From NCBI RefSeq assembly GCF_027111255.2, contig NZ_CP114285.2, positions 3,162,001 to 3,226,000 of the forward strand: a stretch of 64,000 bases of DNA, given 5' to 3'. A program made the position numbers and the translations under genes. The stretch is from Flavobacterium flavigenum. Its GTDB lineage: Bacteria; Bacteroidota; Bacteroidia; Flavobacteriales; Flavobacteriaceae. Positions within the stretch are counted from its first letter, which is position 1, and each line of letters starts with the position of its first letter. The notes beneath the pieces are model-generated. The model made no database searches. It saw only the letters and a list, made by a program, of their open reading frames with translations, and had not been told where the DNA came from. Positions 51,862 through 61,618 of this stretch are shown here, piece by piece.

Positions 51862-54588
51862 TTATAATAATTGTACTTTAGAACTTAACCCTGTTATTTT
51901 TTCAAATTTTTGTATTACATCAAAAGGATCAAAAAGATTTTCTTCATATTTGTAGTCAACTAATTCTTTATCGTGGTCTCCTTTAAAAACTCCCTTCTTT
52001 ATTAATAGACCAATTTTAGCTTTTATAACTCCTTTGACTCTTAGTCCATCAAAACTTAACTTGGGTTGATAATAAATAGAAGTTTGTGTACTGTTTTTTT
52101 CAAACAAAAGACCATGCCCAAAAGTTACGGAGCCAACGGCCTTTCCTGATACTTCAGCACTAACATAGGCTTCTCCAACGATAAGTACTGCGGTTGCTTT
52201 TAATTCTATACCAGCTCTAAGCTCTATTTTTAAAATTGTTTCCAGTTTAGCCTCTCCATTATTTTCGTCTGAAGCAGTATTTAAATTTAATTTAGAAAAT
52301 CCGTTTATAGTTCCAGTAATTTCTAAATCAATATACATTTTAAGTTTTATGGCATTATCATCTTCATCCAGCCAATCTCTAACCTCATTAAATATTTTCA
52401 TTGCGGCTACATTTCCTGAACCACCTGTTGTTGCTGCCACTCCTAATTGGACTAATCCAGCTAACAAATCAATATTTAAACCCAAAGCAATTAATGGCTC
52501 TGCTTTGAAATAGAATTCAAGGGCAGTACCTATCTCTAATGTTTCTTTTCCTTTATTTTTTCCTCTAGCTAAACTCCATTCAGCTCCTAAACAAAAATTT
52601 GGAGGATCCATTTCAACCCACAGAGGCCATTTTTTTCCTAACCTGGTTTTGCTTACAGTACCTTTAGTTTGTTCTGTAATTGACTTTGAAAATTCTTTTA
52701 ATGAAGCAAAAACAGAATAAAACTGTTTGATTTTTTTCTCATATTTTTTAGTAGCATCATAATGCCCATTATATTTATCACCTTCAATTTTATCCCACTT
52801 AGCATCTATGGCTACTCCAAAATCTATTTCTGTCTGTTTCCATCTTTTTTCAGCACCAATTTTTCCTGCTTTACTTTGCATTTCTTTATGCTTCTCCGGA
52901 GATAGATTTTGCCATTTTACACTTAGCTTATTACTAAGATTTAAAAAGAAATGGAAGTCCCACTTAATGTCAGCATAAGCTTTTACTAAAACTGTTGTGT
53001 TTGCGTTATTTGAAAAATAACGACAGGAATGCACGTGAATATTATATTCATTAGCAAATACTTTAGGCCAGATATATAGTATTGGTAAAGGATTTGAAAC
53101 GGATAGATTTGATTTTACAGGAAAATCTAATTTATTAGTAACTTTATCTATCGAATCTGGATATTCTGGTGAGTTGATTCTTATGTTTTTTTTATGTTTT
53201 GCGTCCTTAAAACAAGCTTTATTTTGATATTCTGTAATATCTATAGTAAGATTTTGTTCACGACTTGTCGCAATAGTTTCATAAATGATAGTTTGGGCAT
53301 CGTGACCAAAAGTATCAAAAGTAATGTCTACGCGACGGTTTTCTGTGTATTCCTTTTCGTCTTTGTGTTTTATATTGTCTCGACCTTTTTTATCGTCAGT
53401 TGGATTTACTTCTCCAAGTCCAGTGGAGACAATTCTGTTGCCATCTAAACCTCCATCAATAAATATTTTTTTTACGGCATCACTTCGTTGCTGAGATAAT
53501 TTTTGATTGTATTGTTCTTTTCCGATAACACATGCATGCCCATCAATTTTGATGTAAGAATGTTGTGCCCCTAACAAATATTGCAAGACATTATTGAGGA
53601 TTGTTTTGGCATCAGAGGTTATATCATATTTATCAAAATCAAAAAGGATTGTTTTGGCGATAGGCGTTTTAGGGTTTGATACGTTTTTTAAATTTTCACC
53701 ATTATCAAAAATCAGTGTTGGTGTTTTTTTGGGTTCTGTAATGCTAATGGATTGAAATCTGCAAAGCTCAAATCGTTCTTTGGTTTTTTCTGGTTTACCA
53801 GTTTTTAAAGGTGATAAATTAGTAGGAGGTTTTATTTCCTGAGAAACAATTTTTTTATTAATTCTTAAAAAACGTGCATGTACTGTGTCATTATATTTTT
53901 CATCCGGAATATAAAGTCTATTGGAAGGATCAAAAACTTTGATATAAAACTCTTCCTTTTCTTTTATATTCTTAAGTTTAGGATACCACGTATTTGTACT
54001 TTTAATCTCCAGATTAATTTCTCCATCGACAACATCAACACTTGTATATCTGTATATGAGCGGGTCTGTTTGAAAATCTAAATGTCTGAAGATGTCGATA
54101 CATAAGTTTAAGTGACCGTTTAAACCTTCGGTTGTTAAATTAAGATAGACCGTTTCTCCATAATTAAAAAAATGATCTTTTCGAACATCTTTTCCATCTT
54201 TAGTTGTAGACCATTTGCTGTTTAGGATTCTTGTAGGGCAATTGCCGCTTATTATAAGACCAGTTTGATTAACTAAATCTCTTTGTCCTGAAGTACTTGC
54301 TTCAAGATAATATTCAAAGGGACCACATAAAGCCTTAGGGATACTTATTTTTTTAGGTACATAAGCAGGTTGTACTCTTTGTACAATAATAGTTTTCTTT
54401 CTACGGTCTTGTAAAATCCAGGTTAAGGTTTTCTTCTTGTCTGCTTCTGTAGTCCCTTCATACCATAAATCTACTTCAAAAGAAACATATTCGTCAGGAT
54501 GAATTACTACCTTTTTATTAGGAATAGATAAGTTCGAAATTACTTTTCCATCCCCTGTCCATTTTATTCTTTTAACACCTTTTGCCAT
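51862..54588 (-). CDS. Large OmpA-domain protein, candidate injection-system effector
   Basis: 908 residues with no signal peptide. Residues about 1-250 are beta-rich with Ig-like segments, residues about 310-430 form an OmpA-like peptidoglycan-binding domain (TILFDFDKYDIT, GHACVIGKEQYNQKLSQQRS, ENRRVDITF). The last 350 residues contain an Ala/Gly-rich hydrophobic segment (about 695-732) and a beta-rich C-terminus. It lies between a PAAR-like gene and lipoproteins. An effector that binds the cell wall and acts on the envelope would fit, but no toxin motif is seen. Confidence 0.7.
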   Translation of the reverse strand: MAKGVKRIKWTGDGKVISNLSIPNKKVVIHPDEYVSFEVDLWYEGTTEADKKKTLTWILQDRRKKTIIVQRVQPAYVPKKISIPKALCGPFEYYLEASTSGQRDLVNQTGLIISGNCPTRILNSKWSTTKDGKDVRKDHFFNYGETVYLNLTTEGLNGHLNLCIDIFRHLDFQTDPLIYRYTSVDVVDGEINLEIKSTNTWYPKLKNIKEKEEFYIKVFDPSNRLYIPDEKYNDTVHARFLRINKKIVSQEIKPPTNLSPLKTGKPEKTKERFELCRFQSISITEPKKTPTLIFDNGENLKNVSNPKTPIAKTILFDFDKYDITSDAKTILNNVLQYLLGAQHSYIKIDGHACVIGKEQYNQKLSQQRSDAVKKIFIDGGLDGNRIVSTGLGEVNPTDDKKGRDNIKHKDEKEYTENRRVDITFDTFGHDAQTIIYETIATSREQNLTIDITEYQNKACFKDAKHKKNIRINSPEYPDSIDKVTNKLDFPVKSNLSVSNPLPILYIWPKVFANEYNIHVHSCRYFSNNANTTVLVKAYADIKWDFHFFLNLSNKLSVKWQNLSPEKHKEMQSKAGKIGAEKRWKQTEIDFGVAIDAKWDKIEGDKYNGHYDATKKYEKKIKQFYSVFASLKEFSKSITEQTKGTVSKTRLGKKWPLWVEMDPPNFCLGAEWSLARGKNKGKETLEIGTALEFYFKAEPLIALGLNIDLLAGLVQLGVAATTGGSGNVAAMKIFNEVRDWLDEDDNAIKLKMYIDLEITGTINGFSKLNLNTASDENNGEAKLETILKIELRAGIELKATAVLIVGEAYVSAEVSGKAVGSVTFGHGLLFEKNSTQTSIYYQPKLSFDGLRVKGVIKAKIGLLIKKGVFKGDHDKELVDYKYEENLFDPFDVIQKFEKITGLSSKVQLL

Positions 54589-54598
54589 TTAGTAAAAA

Positions 54599-55099
54599 TT
54601 AATTGTTAAAAATTAGACCCTCATGCTTAGCCTCTTTCGCATACATATCCCTCACATCCACCATTGGGTTTACAAGATTGTGCACCATAGGCTCTGCATT
54701 TTTAAAATTTTGTTCGCCGGGTTCAGCTGTTTGTCCGTGGTCTGTAATTTCAATGCAATCGGGTGCTCCCATGGGGCAGGTTCCTTTGCTGTTTTCGAGC
54801 AGTATTTTGCCCTGATTGCTAAGGGTTACATTTTCATAAAAACCGCTCCATTTTGTTATTTGTGCCTGGCAGGGCAAAAAGCTATTGCCGGCAGGTTGTT
54901 TTTTGCATTTGCCAAAGGTGTTTTTTTCTAAAGTCTGCCCAATTTCTTTGGTGGTAGCAATTAGTTTTTCTGATCCTTCCTTATCATTTCCAAAATGTTT
55001 TTTGTGTGATTTGACCTTAATTTTATCCGTTTTTGAAGGGTCTTCACTAAACTTGCATTTACAGGTAGCGCCCTGTACAACAAAATGTTTTTCGCTCAT
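54599..55099 (-). CDS. DUF4280 PAAR-like protein
   Basis: 166 residues. The N-terminus FVVQGATCKCKFS and the later FGKCKK, FLPCQAQITKWSGF, GTCPMGAPDCIEITDHGQ give the spaced cysteines and final GQ of DUF4280, a PAAR-like family. Such proteins are predicted to cap the spike of contractile injection systems and carry effectors. No tube, sheath or baseplate genes are in this window, so the machine is encoded elsewhere. It is ten bases from the large protein downstream. Confidence 0.83.
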   Translation of the reverse strand: MSEKHFVVQGATCKCKFSEDPSKTDKIKVKSHKKHFGNDKEGSEKLIATTKEIGQTLEKNTFGKCKKQPAGNSFLPCQAQITKWSGFYENVTLSNQGKILLENSKGTCPMGAPDCIEITDHGQTAEPGEQNFKNAEPMVHNLVNPMVDVRDMYAKEAKHEGLIFNN

Positions 55100-55111
55100 A
55101 ATTTAGGTTGT

Positions 55112-56278
55112 TTAAAATTGCCACCATTTTTTTTGAGGCTGGGTTTCTTCTATAAATAATTCCTGTTTCGGCGTCGTACTCATTTCTTTGCGATCGTTTA
55201 AGTTAGAAATAGAAACCGAATATTTTTGCGGCACTTCGAGTTCTAAATCGCAGGATATAAAAATGCTCTCGGGAATATAATCCTCAGGGTTTAAAAAATA
55301 TTTTGCCCTGTAGCTGCCAGAAGCTTTTTGATCTGAATATTCTTTTACGGGTATTTGCAGCTCGTTTTCAAAGTCAGTTTTGGTGCGGTCATCACAGAGT
55401 TTTCCATTAATGTCCATCACTAAAAAATTATCGACATCCAGACGGTCGTCTACTTTTTGATCAACGAAATATTTTATATTTTCAGTTTTGGCAATAAGAG
55501 GGAAATCAATTTCCTTCTGAATCGATAATGAAGGAGGATATTGCGTATGGATTCCATTAAAAAAGGCATTTAAAAACCAGTCTTTTGAAAGGGAAATATA
55601 TAAGGAATCACTATCTTCTAAATTTCTGTCGTAAAGAGACAGGTATTTTTCGACATGATCACCTTTATAATATTTTAGGATTTGTTTTTTGGTTTCCTGC
55701 CAGCGTTCTTCAATCTGGCTAAAGTTGTTAATGTAAACCCATTTTCCGTTTTGGTCCACAACAACTAATAAAGGATAGAGGGCAGCAGAAGCTTTTTCGG
55801 CAATTTCTTCGGCCATAGTGCTGGCGGCGGTATCATTAATATAAACTTTTCCGATACGGCTCACTTCAAAAAAGTAATAACCGTTTTCGTTTTTTGCTTT
55901 CCATTCAACACTCATCTCCTGTTTTATGGTATGTGTTTCTGATCCGTTTTGTATAGTGTAGAGTACGCCATATGAGTTACTGATTTTTGCATTATTCAAA
56001 GACATTTTGAAAGACGCCTCATGAAAAACTATTTTTTTACGCTGCTTTTCTCTTTCTTCATCAGAAAGTTTTATTTCGGGGGGTGGTAAAATGAGGTAGT
56101 CAAGCTGTGATGGAAAATCAGCTTCAATCAAATCCTGTAAAGGACAAAATTTATTGTGGTAAGCCCTAAGTGTATAGCTATCAATGCTTAAATTTTTAGC
56201 GACACTCGTTAGCGTATCGCCTTTTTTAATAGTATAAGTTAAATAATCCTTATAAGAAGGCTCGGGAATGTAAGACAT
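55112..56278 (-). CDS. LysM-domain protein of the injection-system island
   Basis: 388 residues, no signal peptide. An N-terminal LysM domain, YTIKKGDTLTSVAKNLSI (residues 16-33) with AYHN, recalls the small LysM proteins of contractile injection systems that join the tube to the spike. The remaining 300 residues are beta-rich and unknown, ending with an aromatic KKWWQF. It is first in the operon, 12 bases from the PAAR-like gene, and could connect or chaperone the following proteins. Confidence 0.75.
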   Translation of the reverse strand: MSYIPEPSYKDYLTYTIKKGDTLTSVAKNLSIDSYTLRAYHNKFCPLQDLIEADFPSQLDYLILPPPEIKLSDEEREKQRKKIVFHEASFKMSLNNAKISNSYGVLYTIQNGSETHTIKQEMSVEWKAKNENGYYFFEVSRIGKVYINDTAASTMAEEIAEKASAALYPLLVVVDQNGKWVYINNFSQIEERWQETKKQILKYYKGDHVEKYLSLYDRNLEDSDSLYISLSKDWFLNAFFNGIHTQYPPSLSIQKEIDFPLIAKTENIKYFVDQKVDDRLDVDNFLVMDINGKLCDDRTKTDFENELQIPVKEYSDQKASGSYRAKYFLNPEDYIPESIFISCDLELEVPQKYSVSISNLNDRKEMSTTPKQELFIEETQPQKKWWQF

Positions 56279-56301
56279 ATAGGTTTGACATTTGGGGAGT
56301 T

Positions 56302-56309
56302 CAAATATA
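56302..56309 (-). promoter_or_regulatory. -7 box of the LysM/PAAR-like operon
   Basis: TATATTTG on the minus strand, an exact TAnnTTTG match, 23 bases before the LysM gene ATG. No TTG at 19-23 spacing; the nearest TTG is 12 bases upstream. It separates this operon from the symporter gene. Confidence 0.45.
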
Positions 56310-56345
56310 TGTTTTTTCTTTCAATTTTTTAAAAGGATGTAAAAA

Positions 56346-56371
56346 AAAGACTGCCTTTTAAAGCAGTCTTT
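56346..56371 (-). terminator. Intrinsic terminator of the symporter gene
   Basis: Arms AAAGACTGC and GCAGTCTTT around an eight-base loop, followed on the minus strand by TTTTT. It lies 28 bases after the symporter stop codon. Confidence 0.85.
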
Positions 56372-56399
56372 CTTTTAAATATAAAATATAATTATTTTT

Positions 56400-58085
56400 T
56401 TACCAGAACTTAACGTATAAGGCTACAATTACCAATAAAGTAATTACAATCAATACTGTTGTTTGTGGCTTTACAGAGAACATTCCAGGTTCTGTTTCGA
56501 AAGCTTTTGGGTTCACTTTTGGTCCTGCAAAACTCATTGCTACCATTACAAGTGTTGTAAAGAAAAATGATAATCCCATACAAATGTGGAACGGAATTTC
56601 GTAGATACCTTTAGCATTTTTATAAGCTGTGTACAATAAAGTTTCGTTTCCGAACAAGGCAGGTGCATATTCGTTGAATAAAACAGATAACACAAATCCT
56701 AAAATTACACCCACAATAGCTGCAGATCCTGTAGTTCTTTTCCAGAACATACCTAAAACGAACATAGCAAATACTCCAGGGCTAATAAATCCTGTATATT
56801 TTTGGATGTATGTGAATCCACCAACACCGCCAATTCCAAGAACGTCATTCCATGTAAATAAAACAGCCAAAAGCATCGCTGCGAAAACGGCATAACGACC
56901 AATGTTTACCTGATGTCTGTCGCTGGCATTTTTCTGAATGTATTTTTTGTGAACGTCTAAGGTATAAATAGTAGAGATACTGTTTACTTTACCCGCTAAT
57001 GAAGCTACGATAGCTGCTGTTAAGGCGGCAACAGATAATCCTTTAAGACCTGTAGGAAGGAAAGTTAACATAGCTGAGTACGCTCCGTCTTTTCCACCAA
57101 CCAATTGTGGCAGATCACCATTTTGGTATAAAACATAAGCTGCAATACCAGGCAACATTACGATAACAGGCATTAATAATTTTAAGAAACCTGCGAACAA
57201 AATACCGGTACGGGCAGTTTGTAAATCAGCACCCAAAGCTCTTTGAGTGATATACTGGTTACATCCCCAATAGTTAAGGTTGATAATCCAGATACCTGCA
57301 AGGTAAGACATCATTCCTGGGAAAGTAAGGTATTTGTCAATTTCATTTTGCGTAGAAGTTGCCGTTGGCTCAGGAATAATCATTTTGAAATGCTCCGGAG
57401 CTTTTTCCATCAAAAGGTTGAAACCTGCAAGAGCGTCTTTTCCGAAACCAAAACTTTCTGCTACCACAGTCAAAGCAATGTAAGAAGTAACCAAACCTCC
57501 AATGATTAAAACCGCTACCTGAATAACGTCTGTATAAGCAACCACTTTCATACCTCCCAATGAAATGATCAAAGCAAAAACAGCCAGACCAATCATAATA
57601 ACATGCAGATACTCACCACCTGCCAAACCGTTAATGGCAACCGCTCCTAAATATAAGATAGAAGTAAGGTTTACAAAAACGTATAAAAACAACCAGAAAA
57701 CCGCCATGATTAAGGCCGTAGATTCGTTGTAACGTGTTTTTAAGAATTGTGGCATTGTATAGATCTTATTTTTTAAGTATACCGGGATAAACCAAACGGC
57801 AACGATAATAAGAGCAATAGCGGCAATCCACTCGTAAGCAGCAACTGCAATTCCTAAGAAAAAGCCCTCACCGCTCATTCCGATAAATTGTTCTGCTGAA
57901 ATGTTTGAAGCAATTAATGAAGCTCCAATTGCCCACCATGTAAGGGTTCCTTCTGCAAGGAAATAAGCCTTGGCATCGTGTTCGTTTTTTTCGCGCTTGC
58001 GATAGATGATGTATCCATAAATAGACACAACGAGGAAATAGATAATAAATACTGCATAATCTGCAAAAGCAAGGTTCTGGCTCAT
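56400..58085 (-). CDS. Sodium/sugar symporter (SSS family)
   Basis: 561 residues with about 14 predicted membrane helices, the size of vSGLT-type transporters. The N-terminal AFADYAVFIIYFLVVSIYGY, the loop ASNISAEQFIGMSGEGF with the sodium-site region, and GIWIINLNYWGCNQYITQRA, typical of SGLT-like sugar sites, are present. It lies beside the gal operon, so it probably takes up galactose or a galactoside with sodium. It has its own promoter and terminator. Confidence 0.87.
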   Translation of the reverse strand: MSQNLAFADYAVFIIYFLVVSIYGYIIYRKREKNEHDAKAYFLAEGTLTWWAIGASLIASNISAEQFIGMSGEGFFLGIAVAAYEWIAAIALIIVAVWFIPVYLKNKIYTMPQFLKTRYNESTALIMAVFWLFLYVFVNLTSILYLGAVAINGLAGGEYLHVIMIGLAVFALIISLGGMKVVAYTDVIQVAVLIIGGLVTSYIALTVVAESFGFGKDALAGFNLLMEKAPEHFKMIIPEPTATSTQNEIDKYLTFPGMMSYLAGIWIINLNYWGCNQYITQRALGADLQTARTGILFAGFLKLLMPVIVMLPGIAAYVLYQNGDLPQLVGGKDGAYSAMLTFLPTGLKGLSVAALTAAIVASLAGKVNSISTIYTLDVHKKYIQKNASDRHQVNIGRYAVFAAMLLAVLFTWNDVLGIGGVGGFTYIQKYTGFISPGVFAMFVLGMFWKRTTGSAAIVGVILGFVLSVLFNEYAPALFGNETLLYTAYKNAKGIYEIPFHICMGLSFFFTTLVMVAMSFAGPKVNPKAFETEPGMFSVKPQTTVLIVITLLVIVALYVKFW

Positions 58086-58252
58086 TTGTTAGTAATATTT
58101 TAAATTAATATTAAGTGATTTTTGAAAGTTTTAAATTTTATGAATGTCAAAAATAGTTGATAGTGGTTGCGAAACTAAGTAATTTATTCTTTTAATTCGA
58201 AAAAAATACGATATGTATTTTAATTCTGCCATTTTTTTAGCAAATCGAAAAT

Positions 58253-58282
58253 CAAAAATAAAGTAAAAATAGTTACGGACAA
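58253..58282 (-). promoter_or_regulatory. Promoter of the sugar symporter gene
   Basis: On the minus strand TTG (58282-58280), a 19-base spacer and TATTTTTG (58260-58253) match the Bacteroidota consensus very closely. The predicted leader is about 160 bases. Just upstream are two palindromes, AAATGTA-TACATTT (58290-58308) and ATACAATTTGTAT (58320-58332), which may be operators. Confidence 0.65.
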
Positions 58283-58345
58283 CACAAATAAATGTATTTT
58301 TTACATTTGTAACAAAAAGATACAATTTGTATATTTTCTTCAGAC

Positions 58346-59362
58346 TTATTGTTTTCTGATTTTTTGTTCCCATTTCCAGGCACTTGCAATGGCTTCATCA
58401 AGACCTAATTGCGTTTTCCAGCCCAGAACATTATTAGCTTTGTCTGTATTTGCATAGGCTTCTGTTACATCACCTTCTCTTCTGGCTACAATTTTATAAG
58501 GTAATTTTTGTCCGCTTGCTTTTTCGAATGCCTTAATTACTTCTAAAACAGAACTTCCTTTTCCGGTTCCTAAATTGAAAATCTCCAGTTTTTCTGTATT
58601 GGTTTTGTTTACCAGTCTTTGCATGGCAATAACATGTGCTTTTGCCAGATCTACGACATGAATATAATCACGAACACAGGTTCCGTCAGGAGTAGGGTAG
58701 TCATTTCCATAAACTGCTAGTTCTTGGCGTAATCCAACACCTGTTTGTGTGATAAAGGGTACTAAGTTTTGTGGAACCCCAAGCGGCAATTCGCCAATTT
58801 CGTTTGACGGGTGTGCACCAATCGGGTTAAAGTAACGTAACAAAATAGCGTTAAGATTGCTCACTTTAGTCAGATCAGTAATGATTTCCTCACCAATTTG
58901 TTTGGTATTTCCATAAGGAGACATTGCTGGCTGGATAGAAGTAGATTCTGCAATTGGCATCTTTTCGGCCTGACCGTAAACCGTACAGGATGAACTGAAA
59001 ATAAAGTTTGCCTCAGGTTTTTTGTTTAATTCCTGAAGGATGTAAACCAACGAGTTTATATTGTTTTCATAATACAGCAAAGGATTCTGAACACTTTCAC
59101 CCACAGCTTTTGAAGCTGCAAAATGAATAACGCCTGAAACATCAGAATATTTTTTGAAGAAATCCTGAACAGCAGTTTTATCTCGTAGATCAATTTGTTC
59201 AAAAAGTGGTTTTTTACCTGTAATTTTTTCGATACCATCTAAAACTTCAATTGAAGAGTTAGAAAGATTATCAATTACGATTACTTCGAAATTTTCGTTT
59301 TGTAATTCAACAACGGTGTGTGATCCAATAAAACCCAAACCACCTGTAACGACTATTTTCAT
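58346..59362 (-). CDS. galE: UDP-glucose 4-epimerase
   Basis: 338 residues. NAD-binding GGLGFIGSH (7-15), the Ser/Thr of SSSCTVYG and Tyr-x3-Lys of SPYGNTKQ, and the RYFNPIGAHPS, CVRDYIHVVDLA segments typical of GalE. It interconverts UDP-galactose and UDP-glucose. It starts one base after the galT stop and is the last gene of the gal operon. Confidence 0.96.
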   Translation of the reverse strand: MKIVVTGGLGFIGSHTVVELQNENFEVIVIDNLSNSSIEVLDGIEKITGKKPLFEQIDLRDKTAVQDFFKKYSDVSGVIHFAASKAVGESVQNPLLYYENNINSLVYILQELNKKPEANFIFSSSCTVYGQAEKMPIAESTSIQPAMSPYGNTKQIGEEIITDLTKVSNLNAILLRYFNPIGAHPSNEIGELPLGVPQNLVPFITQTGVGLRQELAVYGNDYPTPDGTCVRDYIHVVDLAKAHVIAMQRLVNKTNTEKLEIFNLGTGKGSSVLEVIKAFEKASGQKLPYKIVARREGDVTEAYANTDKANNVLGWKTQLGLDEAIASAWKWEQKIRKQ

Positions 59363-59363
59363 T

Positions 59364-60413
59364 TTATTTATTTTTATAATGTATATCGGATAGTTCTCTT
59401 AAAACGGCAGCACTTTTTTCAGGTGTAATATCACGTTGTGATTCGCCTAACATTTCATAGCCAACCATGAATTTTTTTACGGTAGCAGAACGCAATAACG
59501 GCGGATAAAAATGCATGTGAAACTGCCATTCTTCGTGCGCTCCTCCATCTGTAGGTGCCTGGTGAATTCCTGAAGAATATGGGAATGAAGTGTTGAAAAG
59601 ATTGTCGTACTTCGTAGTCAGCTGTTTCAGGATAGTGGCATAAGAGGTCACTTCTTCTGCTGTAAAATCAGTAATTTTGGTAATATGTCTTTTGCTGATG
59701 ATCATGGTTTCGTAAGGCCAGATTGCCCAGAACGGAACTAATGCTGCAAAATGATCATTTTCGATTACAATACGGTCCTCTTTTACTAATTCGGCTTTAA
59801 GATAATCCTGTAAAAGATTACGATTGTTTTTGATAAAATAATCTTTTAGGTTTTTTTGGGTTTTTTCAACCTGTGTCGGCAAGGACGACTGAGCCCAGAT
59901 TTGTCCGTGCGGATGCGGATTACTGCAGCCCATAACACTTCCTTTATTTTCAAAAATCTGAACGTGGTTGATATAATCGATATTGCCTAAATCAGTATAT
60001 TCTTTTTGCCAGGTACGGATAATATTTTCGATACCTGCAACTTCCATTTCAGGTAAAGTAAGATCGTGTCTTGGAGAAAAACAAACCACTCTTGAAATCC
60101 CTCTTTCCGGTTGTGCCTTAAAAAAAGTTTGTTTGATATCGTCTTCGAACATAATTTCATCCTGCTTCATAGCAGCAAAATCATTTTCAAAAACAAACGA
60201 ACTTTCATAATTAGGATTATTTACACCATTGGCTCGAACATTTCCCGGACATAAATAACAGGTTGGATCGTATTCCGGTAATTTTTCTGTTGAGATAGTT
60301 TCATTCTGACCTTGCCATGGTCTTTTTGCACGATGAGGTGAAACCAAAACCCATTCGTTTAATAATGGATTGTAACGTCTGTGCGGATCTTCATTAATAT
60401 CAAAATTTCTCAT
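59364..60413 (-). CDS. galT: Galactose-1-phosphate uridylyltransferase
   Basis: 349 residues, a normal length. The zinc-binding cysteines TCYLCPGN and the catalytic HPH of GCSNPHPHGQIWA are intact. It transfers UMP from UDP-glucose to galactose-1-phosphate. It starts two bases after the galK stop and one base before galE. Confidence 0.96.
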   Translation of the reverse strand: MRNFDINEDPHRRYNPLLNEWVLVSPHRAKRPWQGQNETISTEKLPEYDPTCYLCPGNVRANGVNNPNYESSFVFENDFAAMKQDEIMFEDDIKQTFFKAQPERGISRVVCFSPRHDLTLPEMEVAGIENIIRTWQKEYTDLGNIDYINHVQIFENKGSVMGCSNPHPHGQIWAQSSLPTQVEKTQKNLKDYFIKNNRNLLQDYLKAELVKEDRIVIENDHFAALVPFWAIWPYETMIISKRHITKITDFTAEEVTSYATILKQLTTKYDNLFNTSFPYSSGIHQAPTDGGAHEEWQFHMHFYPPLLRSATVKKFMVGYEMLGESQRDITPEKSAAVLRELSDIHYKNK

Positions 60414-60415
60414 TC

Positions 60416-61585
60416 TTAATTTGTGGTATAAAGTGATGTTCCGTTTGAGACCTTCACATCATAAATTTTTAAATCAATTCCAAATGTATCAAAATAAAGG
60501 CTGGTAAATGCTTCTTTGACTCTGTTTTCGTTTCCTTTTTTAATTAACGTAATCGCACAGCCTCCAAAACCGCCTCCCATTAATCGGGAACCCACAACGG
60601 CTTCTTCTTTTTTGGCCTGTTCAACAATAAAGTCTAATTCCGCGCAGCTAACTTCATAATCTTTAGATAATCCGTCATGGGTATCAAAAAGCAGCTTTCC
60701 TAAAAGTTCAATATTACCGTTATCCAAAGCCTCGCAAGCCTGAGTTACACGCAAAATTTCTTTTACAACAAAATGGACTCTTCTGAAAACAACTTCAGAC
60801 ATTTTATCCTTCAGGCTCAAGACCTGTTCTTCGGTACAATCCCTGAACGTTTTGATTTCCGGAAAATGATTTTTGATGATCGAAAGTCCTTCTTCACACT
60901 CCAGTCTTCTGTTGTTGTATTCTGATGTAAAAAGGGAGTGTTTTACATTACTGTCAAACAAAACCAGTGAGTAGTCTTTGAAATCAGCATTGTGATATTC
61001 AAATTCTAACGTATTGCAGTCCAGTTTTATTACTTTGTTTTCAAGTCCGTGAACGCTTGAAAACTGGTCCATAATACCACAATTGATACCTACCCAGTGT
61101 TCTGCTTTTTGTCCCATAAGAGCAACATCAACTTTCTCAATTTTCAAACCGAATAATTCTTTGATTCCGAAAATCATTCCGCACTCTAAAGCTGCCGATG
61201 ATGATAATCCTGAACCAACTGGAATATTACTGCTGAAAACACAATTGAAACCTTCGAAAGAAAAACCATTGTCCTGCAATTGTTTGATAACGCCAAGGAT
61301 GTAATTGGTCCAGACTACATCGCTTAATTTGATTTCCTGAGTCAGATCAACTTCAAATTCCTCATTCAAATCGATAGCGATAATTTTAGATGTTTTCGAA
61401 TTGCTTTTTTCAAAGGCAAAACAAATAATCTTATCAATTGCAGCAGGTAAAACATAACCGTCATTGTAATCGACATGTTCGCCGATAATATTGATTCTTC
61501 CTGGAGAAAGTACAATTTTTTGAGGAGCTGTCCCGAAAGATTTCTCAAAAAAAGAAGTGGTATTCTGTATTAAAATCTCGTTCAT
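60416..61585 (-). CDS. galK: Galactokinase
   Basis: 389 residues. The galactokinase signature PGRINIIGEHVDYNDGYV, the ATP-binding GSGLSSSAALECG and GGGFGGCAI motifs, and the catalytic Asp in GINCGIMDQFSS are present. It phosphorylates galactose, the first committed step of the Leloir pathway. It follows galM after 33 bases. Confidence 0.96.
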   Translation of the reverse strand: MNEILIQNTTSFFEKSFGTAPQKIVLSPGRINIIGEHVDYNDGYVLPAAIDKIICFAFEKSNSKTSKIIAIDLNEEFEVDLTQEIKLSDVVWTNYILGVIKQLQDNGFSFEGFNCVFSSNIPVGSGLSSSAALECGMIFGIKELFGLKIEKVDVALMGQKAEHWVGINCGIMDQFSSVHGLENKVIKLDCNTLEFEYHNADFKDYSLVLFDSNVKHSLFTSEYNNRRLECEEGLSIIKNHFPEIKTFRDCTEEQVLSLKDKMSEVVFRRVHFVVKEILRVTQACEALDNGNIELLGKLLFDTHDGLSKDYEVSCAELDFIVEQAKKEEAVVGSRLMGGGFGGCAITLIKKGNENRVKEAFTSLYFDTFGIDLKIYDVKVSNGTSLYTTN

Positions 61586-61618
61586 TATTTTTAATTTTCT
61601 GAATTGTTTGGTATAATT

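Noticed and set aside
54603..55106. Three plus-strand ORFs opposite the DUF4280 gene
   Set aside because: Antisense shadows; the minus-strand frame carries the conserved cysteine pattern.
58131..58373. 80-codon minus-strand ORF between the symporter and galE
   Set aside because: It lies in AT-rich non-coding sequence that holds the symporter promoter, overlaps the end of galE, and has a composition unlike real proteins here.
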